Of a DNA stretch of 64,000 bases, positions 48,627 to 58,239 are shown piece by piece; positions within the stretch are counted from its first letter, which is position 1; each line of letters begins with the position of its first letter. The stretch comes from Pararobbsia silviterrae. Lineage in GTDB: Bacteria; Pseudomonadota; Gammaproteobacteria; Burkholderiales; Burkholderiaceae. Below the pieces are notes generated by a model. It made no database searches and was not told where the DNA came from. It saw only the letters and a list, made by a program, of their open reading frames with translations. The stretch lies in contig NZ_RBZU01000001.1 of NCBI RefSeq assembly GCF_003628125.1, forward strand, positions 839,793 through 903,792, written 5' to 3'. A program made the position numbers and the translations under genes.

Positions 48627-49661
48627 TTACGCCTCGGCCGGATACCCGTCGGGGTTCGTCGACTGCCACCGCCACTGGTCGACGCACATGCGTTCGAGGC
48701 CGAACGCGGCGCGCCAGCCGAGTTCGCGCTCGGCCGCGTCGGGATTCGCATAGCACGACGCGATATCGCCGGGCCGGCGATCGACGATCTCGTAAGGAAT
48801 CGGCCGTCCGCTCGCGGCCTCGAATGCGCGGATCGCGTCGAGCACGCTGTAGCCGTTGCCTGTACCGAGATTGACCGTCACGCTGCGATCCTGCTCGAAC
48901 AGCGCGTCGAGCGCCGCGAGATGGCCGCGCGCGAGATCGACGACGTGGATGAAGTCGCGCACGCCCGTGCCGTCCGGCGTGTCGTAGTCGCCGCCGAACA
49001 CGCGCAATTTGGGCAGCTTGCCGACCGCGACCTGCGCGACGTAGGGCATCAGGTTGTTCGGAATGCCGTTCGGGTCCTCACCGATCAGACCGCTCTCGTG
49101 CGCGCCGACCGGATTGAAGTACCGCAGCGTCGCCACGCGCCAATCGGGCGAGGCGCGCACGAGATCGCGCAGGATCTGTTCGGCGATGAGTTTCGACTGC
49201 CCGTAGGGATTGGTCGCCGACAACGGAAACGTCTCGTCGATCGGCACCGCGTGCGGATTGCCGTAGACCGTCGCCGACGAACTGAACACGAAGTGCCGCG
49301 CGCCGCGCGCGCGCATCGTGTCGAGCACGACGAGCAGGCTGTCGAGATTGTTGCGGTAATACTCGAGCGGCTTCTGCACGGATTCGCCGACGGCCTTGAG
49401 CGCGGCGAAATGGATGGCCGCGTCGATCGGATGCGCGTCGAACACACGGCCCATCGCGACGGGATCGCATGCGTCGACCGCGTGGAGCGCGACCGTGCGT
49501 CCCGCGATCCGCTCGATGCGCCGCACGGCTTCGGGCTTGCTGTTCACGAAGTTGTCGACGATCACGACGTCATAGCCCGCGCCGAGCAGTTCGACGCTCG
49601 TATGCGAGCCGATGAAGCCCGCGCCGCCCGTCACCAGAATCGTTTTGTTCGTGCGTGTCAT
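48627..49661 (-). CDS. galE: UDP-glucose 4-epimerase
   Basis: The 344-aa SDR has [13 protein letters not shown] at the N-terminus, SSSATVYGNP, the catalytic YGQSKLIAEQ, and the GalE-specific LRYFNPVGAH segment. It interconverts UDP-glucose and UDP-galactose (or the N-acetyl forms). Its start overlaps the upstream glycosyltransferase stop by 4 bases. Its place in the glycan block suggests it supplies UDP-Gal(NAc) to the surface polysaccharide. Confidence 0.95.
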   Translation of the reverse strand: MTRTNKTILVTGGAGFIGSHTSVELLGAGYDVVIVDNFVNSKPEAVRRIERIAGRTVALHAVDACDPVAMGRVFDAHPIDAAIHFAALKAVGESVQKPLEYYRNNLDSLLVVLDTMRARGARHFVFSSSATVYGNPHAVPIDETFPLSATNPYGQSKLIAEQILRDLVRASPDWRVATLRYFNPVGAHESGLIGEDPNGIPNNLMPYVAQVAVGKLPKLRVFGGDYDTPDGTGVRDFIHVVDLARGHLAALDALFEQDRSVTVNLGTGNGYSVLDAIRAFEAASGRPIPYEIVDRRPGDIASCYANPDAAERELGWRAAFGLERMCVDQWRWQSTNPDGYPAEA

Positions 49662-50848
49662 TCGCTGTTCCCGTTGCTGTTCCCGTTCGCGCCCTGCGAG
49701 TCGACGCGCTGGCCTGTCAGCGCGCTCAAGGTCTTCAAATACCGGTCGACGACATGACGCTCGTCGAATTCCGCCTCCATCTTCGCGCGTCCGCGTTCGC
49801 CGAGCGAGCGGCGCGCGCGCGCATCCATCTCGATCATCGCGGCGAGCTTCGCGGTCAGATCGCCCGCGTCGCGCGCTTCGCAGAGCAGCCCCGTCACGCC
49901 GTCGTCGACGACTTCACGGCACCCGGGCACATCGGTCGCGACGATCGGCTTGGCCATCGCCGACGCTTCGAGCAAGGTCCGCGGCACGCCTTCGCGATAC
50001 GACGGCAGCACGACGCAGTCGGCCTGCGCGATATACGGCCGCACGTCATGCGCTTCGCCGAGGTACTCGACATGGCCCGCGCCGACCCATGCATCGATCT
50101 CGGCCTGCGAGATCGCGCTCGGATTGGCCACGCCGACCGGGCCGAGCAGCTTGAAGCGCGCGTGCGGATAGCGTGCGCGCAGCGTCTTCGCGGCCTCGAC
50201 GTACTCGCCGACACCCTTGTCCCAGAGCAAACGCCCGATCAGGATGAAGTCGACAGTGTGCTTCGATGCGCGGGCCGTGTCCGTGGGGTCGGGCGCATAC
50301 ATCGCGAGATCGATCCCTTCGCCGTTGAGCAGGCGCGCGCGATCGGGGTGCGCGAGCAGCGCTTCGCCGCGAAACGCGTCGAGATCGTCGCGATTCAGGA
50401 ACCAGACCTCGCGCGGAAACCGGAACGCGAAACGGTACAGCGCGCGCGCGACGCGCGCGGCTGTGCTGTCCTGGATGAACACATAGCCGAGTCCCGTCGT
50501 GACCGCGATCGACTTCACGCGCGCGAGCGCCGCCGCAATCGATCCATAGATGTTCGGCTTGATCGTGTAGTGGAACACGAGATCGGGCCGCAGCGTCCGG
50601 TAGTGTCGCCGCAGCGTGCCGAGCAGCGCGAGGTCCTCGATCGGATTGGTCCCCTTGGACGCGACGCGCAGATCGATGCACCGCACGCCGATCTGTTCGA
50701 GCAGCGCGAACGTGCGGTCCTTCGGCGCGATCACGGTCACGATGATGCCGCGTTCGCGCAGCGCGTTGAGCGTGCCGTGACGGTAGTTGTAGATCGACCA
50801 CGCCGTGTTCGACACCAGACAGACGTGCAGCGGGGATTCGGTCTTCAT
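49658..50848 (-). CDS. family 4 glycosyltransferase (GT-B fold)
   Basis: The 396-aa protein has an N-terminal acceptor domain (CLVSNTAWSIYNYRHG) and a C-terminal donor domain. The latter has IGRLLWDKGVGEY and the EX7E motif region SYREGVPRTLLEASAMAKPIV, typical of GT4 enzymes. The C-terminus ends in an Asn/Gly/Ser repeat (NGNSNGNSE). It overlaps galE by 4 bases (ATGA). Donor sugar unknown; a HexNAc or galactose donor is plausible from the neighbouring galE. Confidence 0.92.
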   Translation of the reverse strand: MKTESPLHVCLVSNTAWSIYNYRHGTLNALRERGIIVTVIAPKDRTFALLEQIGVRCIDLRVASKGTNPIEDLALLGTLRRHYRTLRPDLVFHYTIKPNIYGSIAAALARVKSIAVTTGLGYVFIQDSTAARVARALYRFAFRFPREVWFLNRDDLDAFRGEALLAHPDRARLLNGEGIDLAMYAPDPTDTARASKHTVDFILIGRLLWDKGVGEYVEAAKTLRARYPHARFKLLGPVGVANPSAISQAEIDAWVGAGHVEYLGEAHDVRPYIAQADCVVLPSYREGVPRTLLEASAMAKPIVATDVPGCREVVDDGVTGLLCEARDAGDLTAKLAAMIEMDARARRSLGERGRAKMEAEFDERHVVDRYLKTLSALTGQRVDSQGANGNSNGNSE

Positions 50849-50934
50849 GATGCGAGGGATCTCATTGCGTGCGCAGCCGGCGCGTGTTCAGTGTTCGTTG
50901 GACGCTCGATGGGCGGGCTCGACGGGCTTACTCG

Positions 50935-50973
50935 ATCGGCATGCTCAATCGGTGTGCTCAATCGGTATGCTCA
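50935..50973 (+). repeat. three tandem copies of a 13-bp unit ATCGG-[CT]-[AG]-TGCTCA
   Basis: Three copies differ only at two positions. The third reaches the stop codon of the upstream family 2 glycosyltransferase gene (read on the minus strand, its TGA is the TCA of the unit). The first two lie in the 122-base spacer before the family 4 glycosyltransferase. Confidence 0.85.
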
Positions 50974-51795
50974 TTCGGCGCGTGCCGCGCCGCGCAACAC
51001 GCGGCGCTTGAGCGCACCGAGCCACGTATGCGGTACGACGAAGTGCAGCAGGTTTTTCGCGAGTCCGATCCAGTCGTACGGATTCGCGGGGTTGAAATAG
51101 CGGCATTGGAGCGCGAGCGTCGAACGGATCTGCGTGCGCCGTTTCGTCGCGCTGATGCCGCCGGGGTTGAGCTCGTAGTAGACGCCGGTTTGCGGCAGGT
51201 TCGCGCATGCGCCGGTCCGCATGATGCGCAGGAACAGGTCGAGGTCCTCGGCCGCGCGGTAGCGCGCGCGATAGTTGCCGGCGTCGACGACGGCCTGCGT
51301 GCGCAGCATCATCGACGAATGCACGAAGCACGAACGCGCAAAGCGCACGCGCCGGATCCGCGCGGGATCGGTCGGCACGTCGAGCTTGAACAGGAACGTG
51401 CCGTCGGGCGTCACGACGTCGGCGCGCATGCCGAGCGCGCCGACGTCCGGGTGCGCGTCGAGCCAGTCGCGTTGCATGACGAGCCGGTTCGGCACCGCGA
51501 GATCGCCGGCATCGATGCGCGCGATATAGCGCACGCCGCGTGCCGCCAAAACCTCGACGCCTGCCGCCAACGCGCGTTCGATCCCGCCGTTCGGCGTTAG
51601 CCTCAGCACATCGATGCGCAGGCCCGGCATCGCGGGCGCCACGACGGGCGGCGTGCTGCCGTCGTCGACGACGAGCACGTGCACCGTCGCCGGCTCCTTG
51701 AACGACGCGAGCGTGCGTTCGAGATCCGCCTGGCAGTTGTAGGCGGGCAGCAGCACGGCGACATCGTCGAGCGTGGGGGCGATGGCGGCGTTCAT
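50971..51795 (-). CDS. family 2 glycosyltransferase
   Basis: The 274-aa GT-A protein has VAVLLPAYNCQADLERTL at residue 12, VVDDGSTPP, IARIDAGDLA (metal-binding region) and YRAAEDLDLFLRI near the acceptor loop. A short C-terminal basic/hydrophobic region may contact the membrane. Its start overlaps the flippase stop by 4 bases. It belongs to the minus-strand block started by the flippase gene. The donor sugar is not predictable. Confidence 0.92.
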   Translation of the reverse strand: MNAAIAPTLDDVAVLLPAYNCQADLERTLASFKEPATVHVLVVDDGSTPPVVAPAMPGLRIDVLRLTPNGGIERALAAGVEVLAARGVRYIARIDAGDLAVPNRLVMQRDWLDAHPDVGALGMRADVVTPDGTFLFKLDVPTDPARIRRVRFARSCFVHSSMMLRTQAVVDAGNYRARYRAAEDLDLFLRIMRTGACANLPQTGVYYELNPGGISATKRRTQIRSTLALQCRYFNPANPYDWIGLAKNLLHFVVPHTWLGALKRRVLRGAARAE

Positions 51796-53057
51796 GTCGG
51801 TGCGAGGCGAAAGCGAATGTAGTAGAGATCGACCGCGATCGCGACGACGTAGCCGGCCGCGAGGCCCATGAGCGCGCCGTGCCCGCCGAAGCGCGAAATC
51901 GTGACGAGGTTCGTGGCGAAGGCCGCCGCGAGCGCGCAGAGCCACTTCGTGAGCAGGACGTAGCGCGCCTGGTATTTGAGCACGACGAGATTCGCGATGG
52001 CCTCGACGCCGGCCGGCAGCGACAGCCAGACGGCCCAGCGGAAGATGTCGGCCGCGCCGTCGAATCCCGGGCCGAACACGGTCCGGATGATGAGGCCGCC
52101 GAGCGCGTCGAGCGTGAGCGCGCCCACGATCATGAGCGCCGCGGTCATCGCGAGCAGGCGAACCATATTGCGCAGCAGGCGCGCCGTGTCGTGCACGCGA
52201 TAGACGAACGCGGGCCCGAGCGTTTGCGCGAGCATCAACGCGAGCGTGATCCAGTTTTCATTGAGTTGCTGGGCCGCCGAATAGCGGCCGAGATCGGCAT
52301 AACTGACGACGCGCTCGAGCATGAGCCGGTCGAGTTTAAGGAACAGATACATGCAGATGAGCCCGAGCCAGAACACCGAACCCGCCGACACGAAATGCCG
52401 GAACAGGCGCGTGTCGAGATGCCAGCCGAGCCGGCCGCCATGCTGCCGCGCGTAGTAGGCCACGAGCGCCGCGGCGATCGCGGCCGACTCGAGCGCCCAG
52501 AGCCAGCCCAGATGCGCGGGCGCGAACGCGAGCCGCACGAAGAGCACGACGAGTCCCATCTTCGCGAGCGCGGCGACGATCGCCGCGATCAGCGCGGGCT
52601 TGCTGTGCGTGCGGCTCTGGAGCCACGTGCCGATCACGCCGAACGGTTCGCGAAAGAGCATCGTCATCGCGAGGCCCGCGAGCATCGCGGCCACGACGGC
52701 GTCGATCTGTCCCGTGTGCGCGCCGATGCCGAGCACGAGCCACGTCACGAGCATCGCGGCGAGCGAGATGCCGAAGCGCAGCGCGAACGCGCTGCCGAGA
52801 ATCGTGCCGAGGCGCTCGGGCGGCTCGTGCACGATCGTGGGCACGAGAATCTCGGCGCCGCACACCCATGTGATCGGCACGAGCACGAGCAGCAGCGTAT
52901 TCGCGTACTGCCATTTGCCGAACACATCGGGTCCGATATGACGCGCGAGCACGCCGCTGATCACGATCGCGACCACGATCTGCGTCACGCGTTCGCAGCC
53001 GAGCCAGACGAGGTTGCCGATCGCGCGCGAGACGTCTTCGCTGATCTTTGGCACCAC
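51792..53057 (-). CDS. second Wzx-type polysaccharide flippase
   Basis: This 421-aa hydrophobic protein has about 12 predicted spans, starting GNLVWLGCERVTQIVVAIVISGVLARHIGP, with FGKWQYANTLL after the first helix as in O-antigen flippases. The start is uncertain: no ATG lies near the first helix. I use a GTG at 53057 (another GTG follows at 53054). The open frame continues upstream to an ATG at 53234, inside the start of manB on the other strand, which is unlikely. It probably starts the minus-strand glycan block, divergent from manB. Confidence 0.88.
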   Translation of the reverse strand: MVPKISEDVSRAIGNLVWLGCERVTQIVVAIVISGVLARHIGPDVFGKWQYANTLLLVLVPITWVCGAEILVPTIVHEPPERLGTILGSAFALRFGISLAAMLVTWLVLGIGAHTGQIDAVVAAMLAGLAMTMLFREPFGVIGTWLQSRTHSKPALIAAIVAALAKMGLVVLFVRLAFAPAHLGWLWALESAAIAAALVAYYARQHGGRLGWHLDTRLFRHFVSAGSVFWLGLICMYLFLKLDRLMLERVVSYADLGRYSAAQQLNENWITLALMLAQTLGPAFVYRVHDTARLLRNMVRLLAMTAALMIVGALTLDALGGLIIRTVFGPGFDGAADIFRWAVWLSLPAGVEAIANLVVLKYQARYVLLTKWLCALAAAFATNLVTISRFGGHGALMGLAAGYVVAIAVDLYYIRFRLAPT

Positions 53058-53233
53058 CTTAGGGATTACAATAGCCGCACCTTTGATTGCCCGAGATCGG
53101 CGGATCTGCTTGCGGGGCGGGTGTCCCCGAGCAGGCACAAAAGCTGCGATTATAAGCGGCGACCGGCGTGCCCCTCCTCTGTTGACCTGTCTTCTGTCTC
53201 CGTCCGCTTGTGTACTTTTCAGACTCCATGACA

Positions 53234-54625
53234 ATGATCTCTCAATCGATTTTCAAGGCTTACGACATCCGCGGCGTGATCGGCAAGACGCTCGACGCGA
53301 ACGTCGCGCGGCTGCTGGGCCGCGCATACGGCACCGAAGTGCGCGCGCAGGGCGGCGACGCGGTCGTGATCGCGCGCGACGGGCGTCTTTCGGGACCCGA
53401 ATTGTCGAAGGCGCTGGCCGAAGGCCTGCAGGCGAGCGGCGTCGATGTCGTCGATATCGGCATGGTGCCGACGCCGGTCGGCTATTTCGCGGCAAGCGTA
53501 CCGCTCGCCGGGCTCGGCGGCCGCCGCGTCGATTCATGCATCGTGATCACGGGCAGCCACAATCCGCCCGACTACAACGGTTTCAAGATGGTGCTGCGCG
53601 GCGCGGCGATCTACGGCGAGCAGATTCAGGCGCTCTACAAGCGCATCGTCGCCGAGGACTTCGCGACGGGCGCGGGCACGTATCAGACCTACGACGTCGC
53701 CGACACCTACCTTGAACGCATCGTGTCGGACATCAAGCCCGCGCGGCCGCTCAAGATCGTCGTCGATTGCGGCAACGGCGTCGCGGGCGAACTCGCGCCG
53801 AAGCTGTTCCGCGCGCTCGGCTGCGAGATCGTCGAGCTGTTCTGCGAGATCGACGGCCATTTCCCGAATCACCATCCGGACCCCGCGCATCCCGAGAATC
53901 TGCAGGACGTGATCCGCGCGCTCCGGGAGACCGACGCCGAGATCGGCTTTGCGTTCGACGGCGACGGCGATCGCCTCGGCGTCGTGACGAAGGACGGACA
54001 GATCATCTATCCGGACCGCCAGCTCATGCTGTTCGCCGAAGAGGTGCTGTCGCGCAATGCGGGCGCGCAGATCATCTACGACGTCAAATGCACGCGCAAT
54101 CTCGCGCGCTGGGTCCGCGCGAAGGGCGGCGAGCCGCTGATGTGGAAGACCGGACACTCGCTCGTCAAGGCCAAGCTCCGCGAAACCGGCGCGCCGCTCG
54201 CGGGCGAAATGAGCGGCCACGTGTTCTTCAAGGACCGCTGGTACGGCTTCGACGACGGTCTGTACACGGGCGCGCGGCTGCTTGAGATCCTCTCGCGCGT
54301 GGCGGACCCGAGCAAGCTGCTCAACGATCTGCCGAACTCGGTGTCGACGCCCGAACTCCAGCTCAAGCTCGCCGAGGGCGAGAACTTCGCGCTGATCGGC
54401 GAACTCCAGAAGACCGCGCGCTTCGAGGGCGCCGACGACGTCGTGACGATCGACGGCCTGCGCGTCGAGTACCCCGACGGCTTCGGCCTCGCGCGCTCGT
54501 CGAACACGACGCCCGTCGTCGTGTTCCGTTTCGAGGCCGACAGCGATGCGGCGCTCGACCGGATCCAGAACGACTTCCGGCGCGTGTTTCTCGCGGCGAA
54601 AGCCGACGCCCAGTTGCCGTTCTGA
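53234..54625 (+). CDS. manB: phosphomannomutase/phosphoglucomutase
   Basis: The 463-aa enzyme has SIFKAYDIRGVIGKT at the N-terminus, the phosphoserine loop TGSHNPPDYNGFK, the metal loop FAFDGDGDRLG, and the sugar-binding GEMSGHVFFKDRWYGFDDG. It interconverts mannose-6-phosphate and mannose-1-phosphate (and the glucose forms), feeding manC and other nucleotide-sugar routes. ATGs at 53228 and 53234 are both possible; 53234 gives the usual MISQSIFKAYDIRG. A strong terminator follows. Confidence 0.95.
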   Translation: MISQSIFKAYDIRGVIGKTLDANVARLLGRAYGTEVRAQGGDAVVIARDGRLSGPELSKALAEGLQASGVDVVDIGMVPTPVGYFAASVPLAGLGGRRVDSCIVITGSHNPPDYNGFKMVLRGAAIYGEQIQALYKRIVAEDFATGAGTYQTYDVADTYLERIVSDIKPARPLKIVVDCGNGVAGELAPKLFRALGCEIVELFCEIDGHFPNHHPDPAHPENLQDVIRALRETDAEIGFAFDGDGDRLGVVTKDGQIIYPDRQLMLFAEEVLSRNAGAQIIYDVKCTRNLARWVRAKGGEPLMWKTGHSLVKAKLRETGAPLAGEMSGHVFFKDRWYGFDDGLYTGARLLEILSRVADPSKLLNDLPNSVSTPELQLKLAEGENFALIGELQKTARFEGADDVVTIDGLRVEYPDGFGLARSSNTTPVVVFRFEADSDAALDRIQNDFRRVFLAAKADAQLPF

Positions 54626-54644
54626 CCGAGTTTCGCTAGATTGA

Positions 54645-54682
54645 CGCGCCCGCGGTCGTTTGCCGCGGGCGCGATTTTTTTT
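54645..54682 (+). terminator. rho-independent terminator after manB
   Basis: An 11-bp perfect G/C stem (arms 54645-54655 and 54663-54673) with a 7-base loop is followed by an A and eight Ts (54675-54682). It lies 20 bases after the manB stop, so it ends the manB transcript before waaC. Confidence 0.95.
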
Positions 54683-54723
54683 GCGCGTGCGCACAGCACG
54701 GATCCACCGACGCCCGCCGCCCT

Positions 54724-55773
54724 ATGTCTGAACCGTCCGCTACGTCTGCTACGTCCGCCATGTCCGAGCACGGCCGCGGGCGCAAGATCCTGATCGTCAA
54801 GGTGTCGTCGCTCGGCGACGTCGTGCATACGACGCCCGTCGTCGCCGACATCCTCGCGCATGCGCCCGACGCGGAAATCGACTGGCTCGTCGAGGACGGC
54901 TTCATCGATCTCGTGCGGATCGTGCGCGGCGTGCGGCGCGCGATTCCGTACTCGCTGCGGCGCTGGCGCAAGCACCTCGGCAGCGCGCAGACCTGGCGCG
55001 AGATCCGGCGCTTCCGGCGCGAACTCGTCGCCGAGCGCTACGACACGGTCATCGACTTCCAGGGCCTGATCAAGACGGCCTGGACCGCGAGCTGGGCGCG
55101 CGGTCCCGTGACGGGACTCGCGAACCGGACCGACGGCGCGGGCTTCGAATGGCCCGTGCGCTTCTTCTACGACACACGTGTGCCGATCGAGCCGCGCACG
55201 CACGTCGTCGACCGCTCGCGCCAGCTCGCGGCGGAGGCGCTCGGGTACGCGCGGCCCGCGCCGCTGTCGGCGGATCTCGATTTCGGCCTCGATCCGAGCG
55301 CCGCGGCCGCCGCGCTCGCGGCCTACGACCTCAATCTGCCGTTGCCCTATGTCGTGTTCGCGCACGCGACCTCGCGCGCCGACAAGCAATGGGACGAGGC
55401 GAACTGGATTCGGCTCGGACAGGCGCTCGTGCGGCACGGCGCCTCGCTCGTGCTGCCATGGGGCAGCGACGGCGAACGCGCCACGAGCGAGCGCATCGCG
55501 CGCGAGTTCGGCGCGGCGGCGCTCGTGCCGCCGCGGCTCTCGCTGCCGGCCGTGACGGGGCTGCTCGCGGGGGCGGCGGCCGTCGTCGGCGTCGATACGG
55601 GCGTGATCCATATCGCGGCCGCGCTCAAGGTGCCGACCGTCGAGTTGTACAATTTCGAAACCTCGTGGCGCACCGGCGGGTACTGGTCGCCACAGATCGT
55701 CAATCTGGGCGGTCGCGCGTCGCCGACGCTCGATCAAGTCATGCAGACGCTCGCATCGTTCGGGCTGCTGTAA
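54724..55773 (+). CDS. waaC: lipopolysaccharide heptosyltransferase I
   Basis: The 349-aa GT9 enzyme has ILIVKVSSLGDVVHTTPVVADI at the N-terminus, DTVIDFQGLIKTAW, FAHATSRADKQW, and VGVDTGVIHIAAAL near the C-terminus, all typical of WaaC. It adds the first L-glycero-D-manno-heptose to Kdo of the inner core. The first 15-20 residues (Ser/Ala/Thr repeats) may be translated, or the start may be the ATG at 54760 (MSEHGRGRKIL). It is the first gene after the manB terminator, with kdoO and waaA following. Confidence 0.93.
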   Translation: MSEPSATSATSAMSEHGRGRKILIVKVSSLGDVVHTTPVVADILAHAPDAEIDWLVEDGFIDLVRIVRGVRRAIPYSLRRWRKHLGSAQTWREIRRFRRELVAERYDTVIDFQGLIKTAWTASWARGPVTGLANRTDGAGFEWPVRFFYDTRVPIEPRTHVVDRSRQLAAEALGYARPAPLSADLDFGLDPSAAAAALAAYDLNLPLPYVVFAHATSRADKQWDEANWIRLGQALVRHGASLVLPWGSDGERATSERIAREFGAAALVPPRLSLPAVTGLLAGAAAVVGVDTGVIHIAAALKVPTVELYNFETSWRTGGYWSPQIVNLGGRASPTLDQVMQTLASFGLL

Positions 55774-55808
55774 GACGCGCTTCGCGCCGCCCGTTGGTTC
55801 GGAATTCC

Positions 55809-56693
55809 ATGAGCGATTCACAGATCATTGAAGTGCGTGGCAGCGACTGGCGCGCGGAAGCGCTCGACGTGCCGCGCGAGACGCTGCGCGCCGGGCTCGA
55901 ACGCGGCAAGGTCTTGTTTTTTCCGTCGCTCGCGTTCGAGGTGTCCGCCGACGAGCGGCGTCTGTTCGATCCGTCGATCGCCGATCCGAAGCGCAAGAAC
56001 ATCAGTCTCGCACCGCGCGGCGGCGCGCTCGTCGGCGTCGTGGGCGACGAAGCCACGCAGACGGCCGTGCGCGCGATGGTCGCGCGGTTCCAGCGCCAGG
56101 CGCACGAACTCGTCGACCGCCTGCTGCCCGAGTATCGGGGCAAGATGCGCAGCGCGCCGACGAGTCTGCGGCTCCATCAGGTCGAAACGCGTCATAGTTC
56201 GTGGCGCAAGGACGATAGCCGGCTTCATATCGATGCGTTTCCGTCGCGGCCCAATCGCGGCGAACGCATCCTGCGCGTGTTCGTCAACGTGAACCCGACG
56301 GGCGCGCCGCGCGTGTGGCGCGTCGGCGAACCCTTCGAGACGGTCGCGCGCCGCTTCGTGCCCGCGATCAAGCCCGCGCTGCCGGGCTCGGCATGGCTGC
56401 TCGAAACGCTGGGCATCACGAAGTCGCGGCGTACCGAGTACGACCATCTGATGCTCCATCTGCACGATGCGATGAAGGCCGATCTCGACTACCAGCGCGA
56501 CGCGGCCCAGCAGACGATGCCGTTTCCGGCGGGCAGCACGTGGGTCTGTTTCTCCGATCAGACCTCGCATGCGGTCATGTCGGGCCAGTTCATGATGGAG
56601 CAGACGCTGTTCCTCGCCGCGCGCGATATGGTCGAACCCGATTGCGCGCCGCTCGCCGTGCTCGAACGCGTGAAGGGTCACGCGCTCGTCTGA
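55809..56693 (+). CDS. kdoO: Kdo hydroxylase (Fe(II)/2-oxoglutarate-dependent)
   Basis: The 294-aa protein resembles the KdoO family that hydroxylates the 3-position of Kdo in Kdo2-lipid A to give Ko, a sugar typical of Burkholderia inner core. The iron-binding His-x-Asp is seen at residues 140-142 (RLHIDAFPS), and a later His near residue 254 (QTSHAVMSGQ) is the likely third ligand. The start at 55809 (MSDSQIIEV) is the first in-frame ATG after the waaC stop. It sits between waaC and waaA, as expected for its substrate. Confidence 0.88.
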   Translation: MSDSQIIEVRGSDWRAEALDVPRETLRAGLERGKVLFFPSLAFEVSADERRLFDPSIADPKRKNISLAPRGGALVGVVGDEATQTAVRAMVARFQRQAHELVDRLLPEYRGKMRSAPTSLRLHQVETRHSSWRKDDSRLHIDAFPSRPNRGERILRVFVNVNPTGAPRVWRVGEPFETVARRFVPAIKPALPGSAWLLETLGITKSRRTEYDHLMLHLHDAMKADLDYQRDAAQQTMPFPAGSTWVCFSDQTSHAVMSGQFMMEQTLFLAARDMVEPDCAPLAVLERVKGHALV

Positions 56694-56843
56694 GACGCGT
56701 TGTGCCCGCGCTGCGCGCGGCATGAGATGATCCGCGCGTTGCGTGCCTCGTGCGCGTTGTCCGTGCCGCCGATGCGTTAGCGATGCGACGCCTAGGCGCC
56801 GCGCGCGCGGCCGCTCCCCTCCAACACGACGACTGCTTCACGG

Positions 56844-58130
56844 ATGCTCAGATTCATCTATCGCGCACTATGGCTTCTGATCGCGCCCATCGCGGTCGTA
56901 CGGCTGTTCGTGCGCTCGCGCAAGGAACGCGGCTATCGCGAACATATCGGCGAACGATTCGGTTCGGTCGCGGGACGCGCGGCCGACGATCCGACACGCT
57001 TGATCTGGCTCCATGCCGTCTCCGTCGGCGAGACGCGCGCGGCGCAGCCGCTCGTCGAAGCGCTGCTCGCCGCGCATCCCGATGCGCGTCTGCTCATCAC
57101 GCATATGACGCCGGGCGGGCGCGCGGCGAGCGAATCGTTGTTCGGCGACCGCGTGCTGCGCGGCTATCTTCCCTACGATTTTCCGTGGGCCGTGCGCCGT
57201 TTCCTGCGCGCGTGGCGGCCGACGCTCGGCATCGTCATGGAGACCGAGGTCTGGCCGACGCTCATCGACGAATGCCGGCGCGGCGGCGTGCCGCTCGTGC
57301 TCGTGAACGCGCGGATGTCGCAGCGTTCGTTCCGGCGCGCCGACCGCTTCGGCCGCGCGGCGCGCGAGGTGTTCGGCGGTTTCACGCGCGTGCTCGCGCA
57401 GAGTCCGTCGGATGCCGAACGATTGAGCGCGCTTGGCGCGCGCGAGGTCGCCGTGCTTGGCAATCTGAAGTTCGACATGACGGCATCCGACGCGCTGATC
57501 GCGCGCGGACAGGCGTGGCGCGCCGCATTCGATCGCGCGCATGTCTGGGTTGCCGCAAGCACGCGCGACGGCGAAGAAGCCCTGTTGCTCGACGCCGCGC
57601 GCCGCATGGCGAACGACGACCGGCTGCTCGTGCTCGTGCCGCGTCATCCGCAACGCTTCGGCGACGTCGCGAATCTGCTTGAACGCGAGGGCTGGCGTTA
57701 TGTGCGGCGCTCGCAATGGGACGCCTCGAAGCCGCTCGACGCCGCATCGCCCGACGGCCGGCGCGTGCAGGTGCTGCTCGGCGATTCGATGGGCGAGTTG
57801 CCCGCGTACTACGCGGCGGCCGACGCGGCGTTTATCGGCGGAAGCCTGTTGCCGCTCGGCGGGCAGAACCTTATCGAGGCGTGCGCGGTCGGCACGCCGG
57901 TGCTGTTCGGGCCGCATATGTTCAATTTCACGCAGGCGAGCGCCGATGCGCTGGCCGCGGGCGCGGCGATCCAGGTCGCCGATGCGGCGGGTCTTGCCGA
58001 GGCGCTCGATCGTTTGTTCGCCGACGCGTCGCGCCAGGCCATGATGCGCGGCGCCGCGAGCGCGTTCGCGGCGCGTCACCGCGGCGCGACGCAAAGAACC
58101 GTGGCCGTGCTCGATCCGTATCTGCGATAG
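56844..58130 (+). CDS. waaA: 3-deoxy-D-manno-octulosonic acid (Kdo) transferase
   Basis: The 428-aa enzyme has a hydrophobic N-terminal anchor (residues 3-24), WLHAVSVGETRAAQPLVEALL, ETEVWPTLI, RHPQRF, and IGGSLLPLGGQNLIEACAVGTPVLFGPH. These are the hallmark WaaA segments. It transfers Kdo from CMP-Kdo to lipid IVA at the inner face of the inner membrane. A 150-base gap separates it from kdoO. It completes the waaC-kdoO-waaA inner-core set. Confidence 0.96.
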   Translation: MLRFIYRALWLLIAPIAVVRLFVRSRKERGYREHIGERFGSVAGRAADDPTRLIWLHAVSVGETRAAQPLVEALLAAHPDARLLITHMTPGGRAASESLFGDRVLRGYLPYDFPWAVRRFLRAWRPTLGIVMETEVWPTLIDECRRGGVPLVLVNARMSQRSFRRADRFGRAAREVFGGFTRVLAQSPSDAERLSALGAREVAVLGNLKFDMTASDALIARGQAWRAAFDRAHVWVAASTRDGEEALLLDAARRMANDDRLLVLVPRHPQRFGDVANLLEREGWRYVRRSQWDASKPLDAASPDGRRVQVLLGDSMGELPAYYAAADAAFIGGSLLPLGGQNLIEACAVGTPVLFGPHMFNFTQASADALAAGAAIQVADAAGLAEALDRLFADASRQAMMRGAASAFAARHRGATQRTVAVLDPYLR

Positions 58131-58239
58131 GCGTGCGGCGCTCGGCGGCTTCTTTCGTATCGGAGACCGCCTTGCAGCGACCTTCATTCAACCGCCGTCA
58201 TTCAGCAATCCTTCAGGGTGCCGACGTAGCGGCAGGCGC

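Noticed and set aside
53058-53234. ATG at 53234 as the start of the second flippase
   Set aside because: It would add 59 residues with no family similarity and would overlap the start of divergent manB; a GTG next to the first helix is more plausible.
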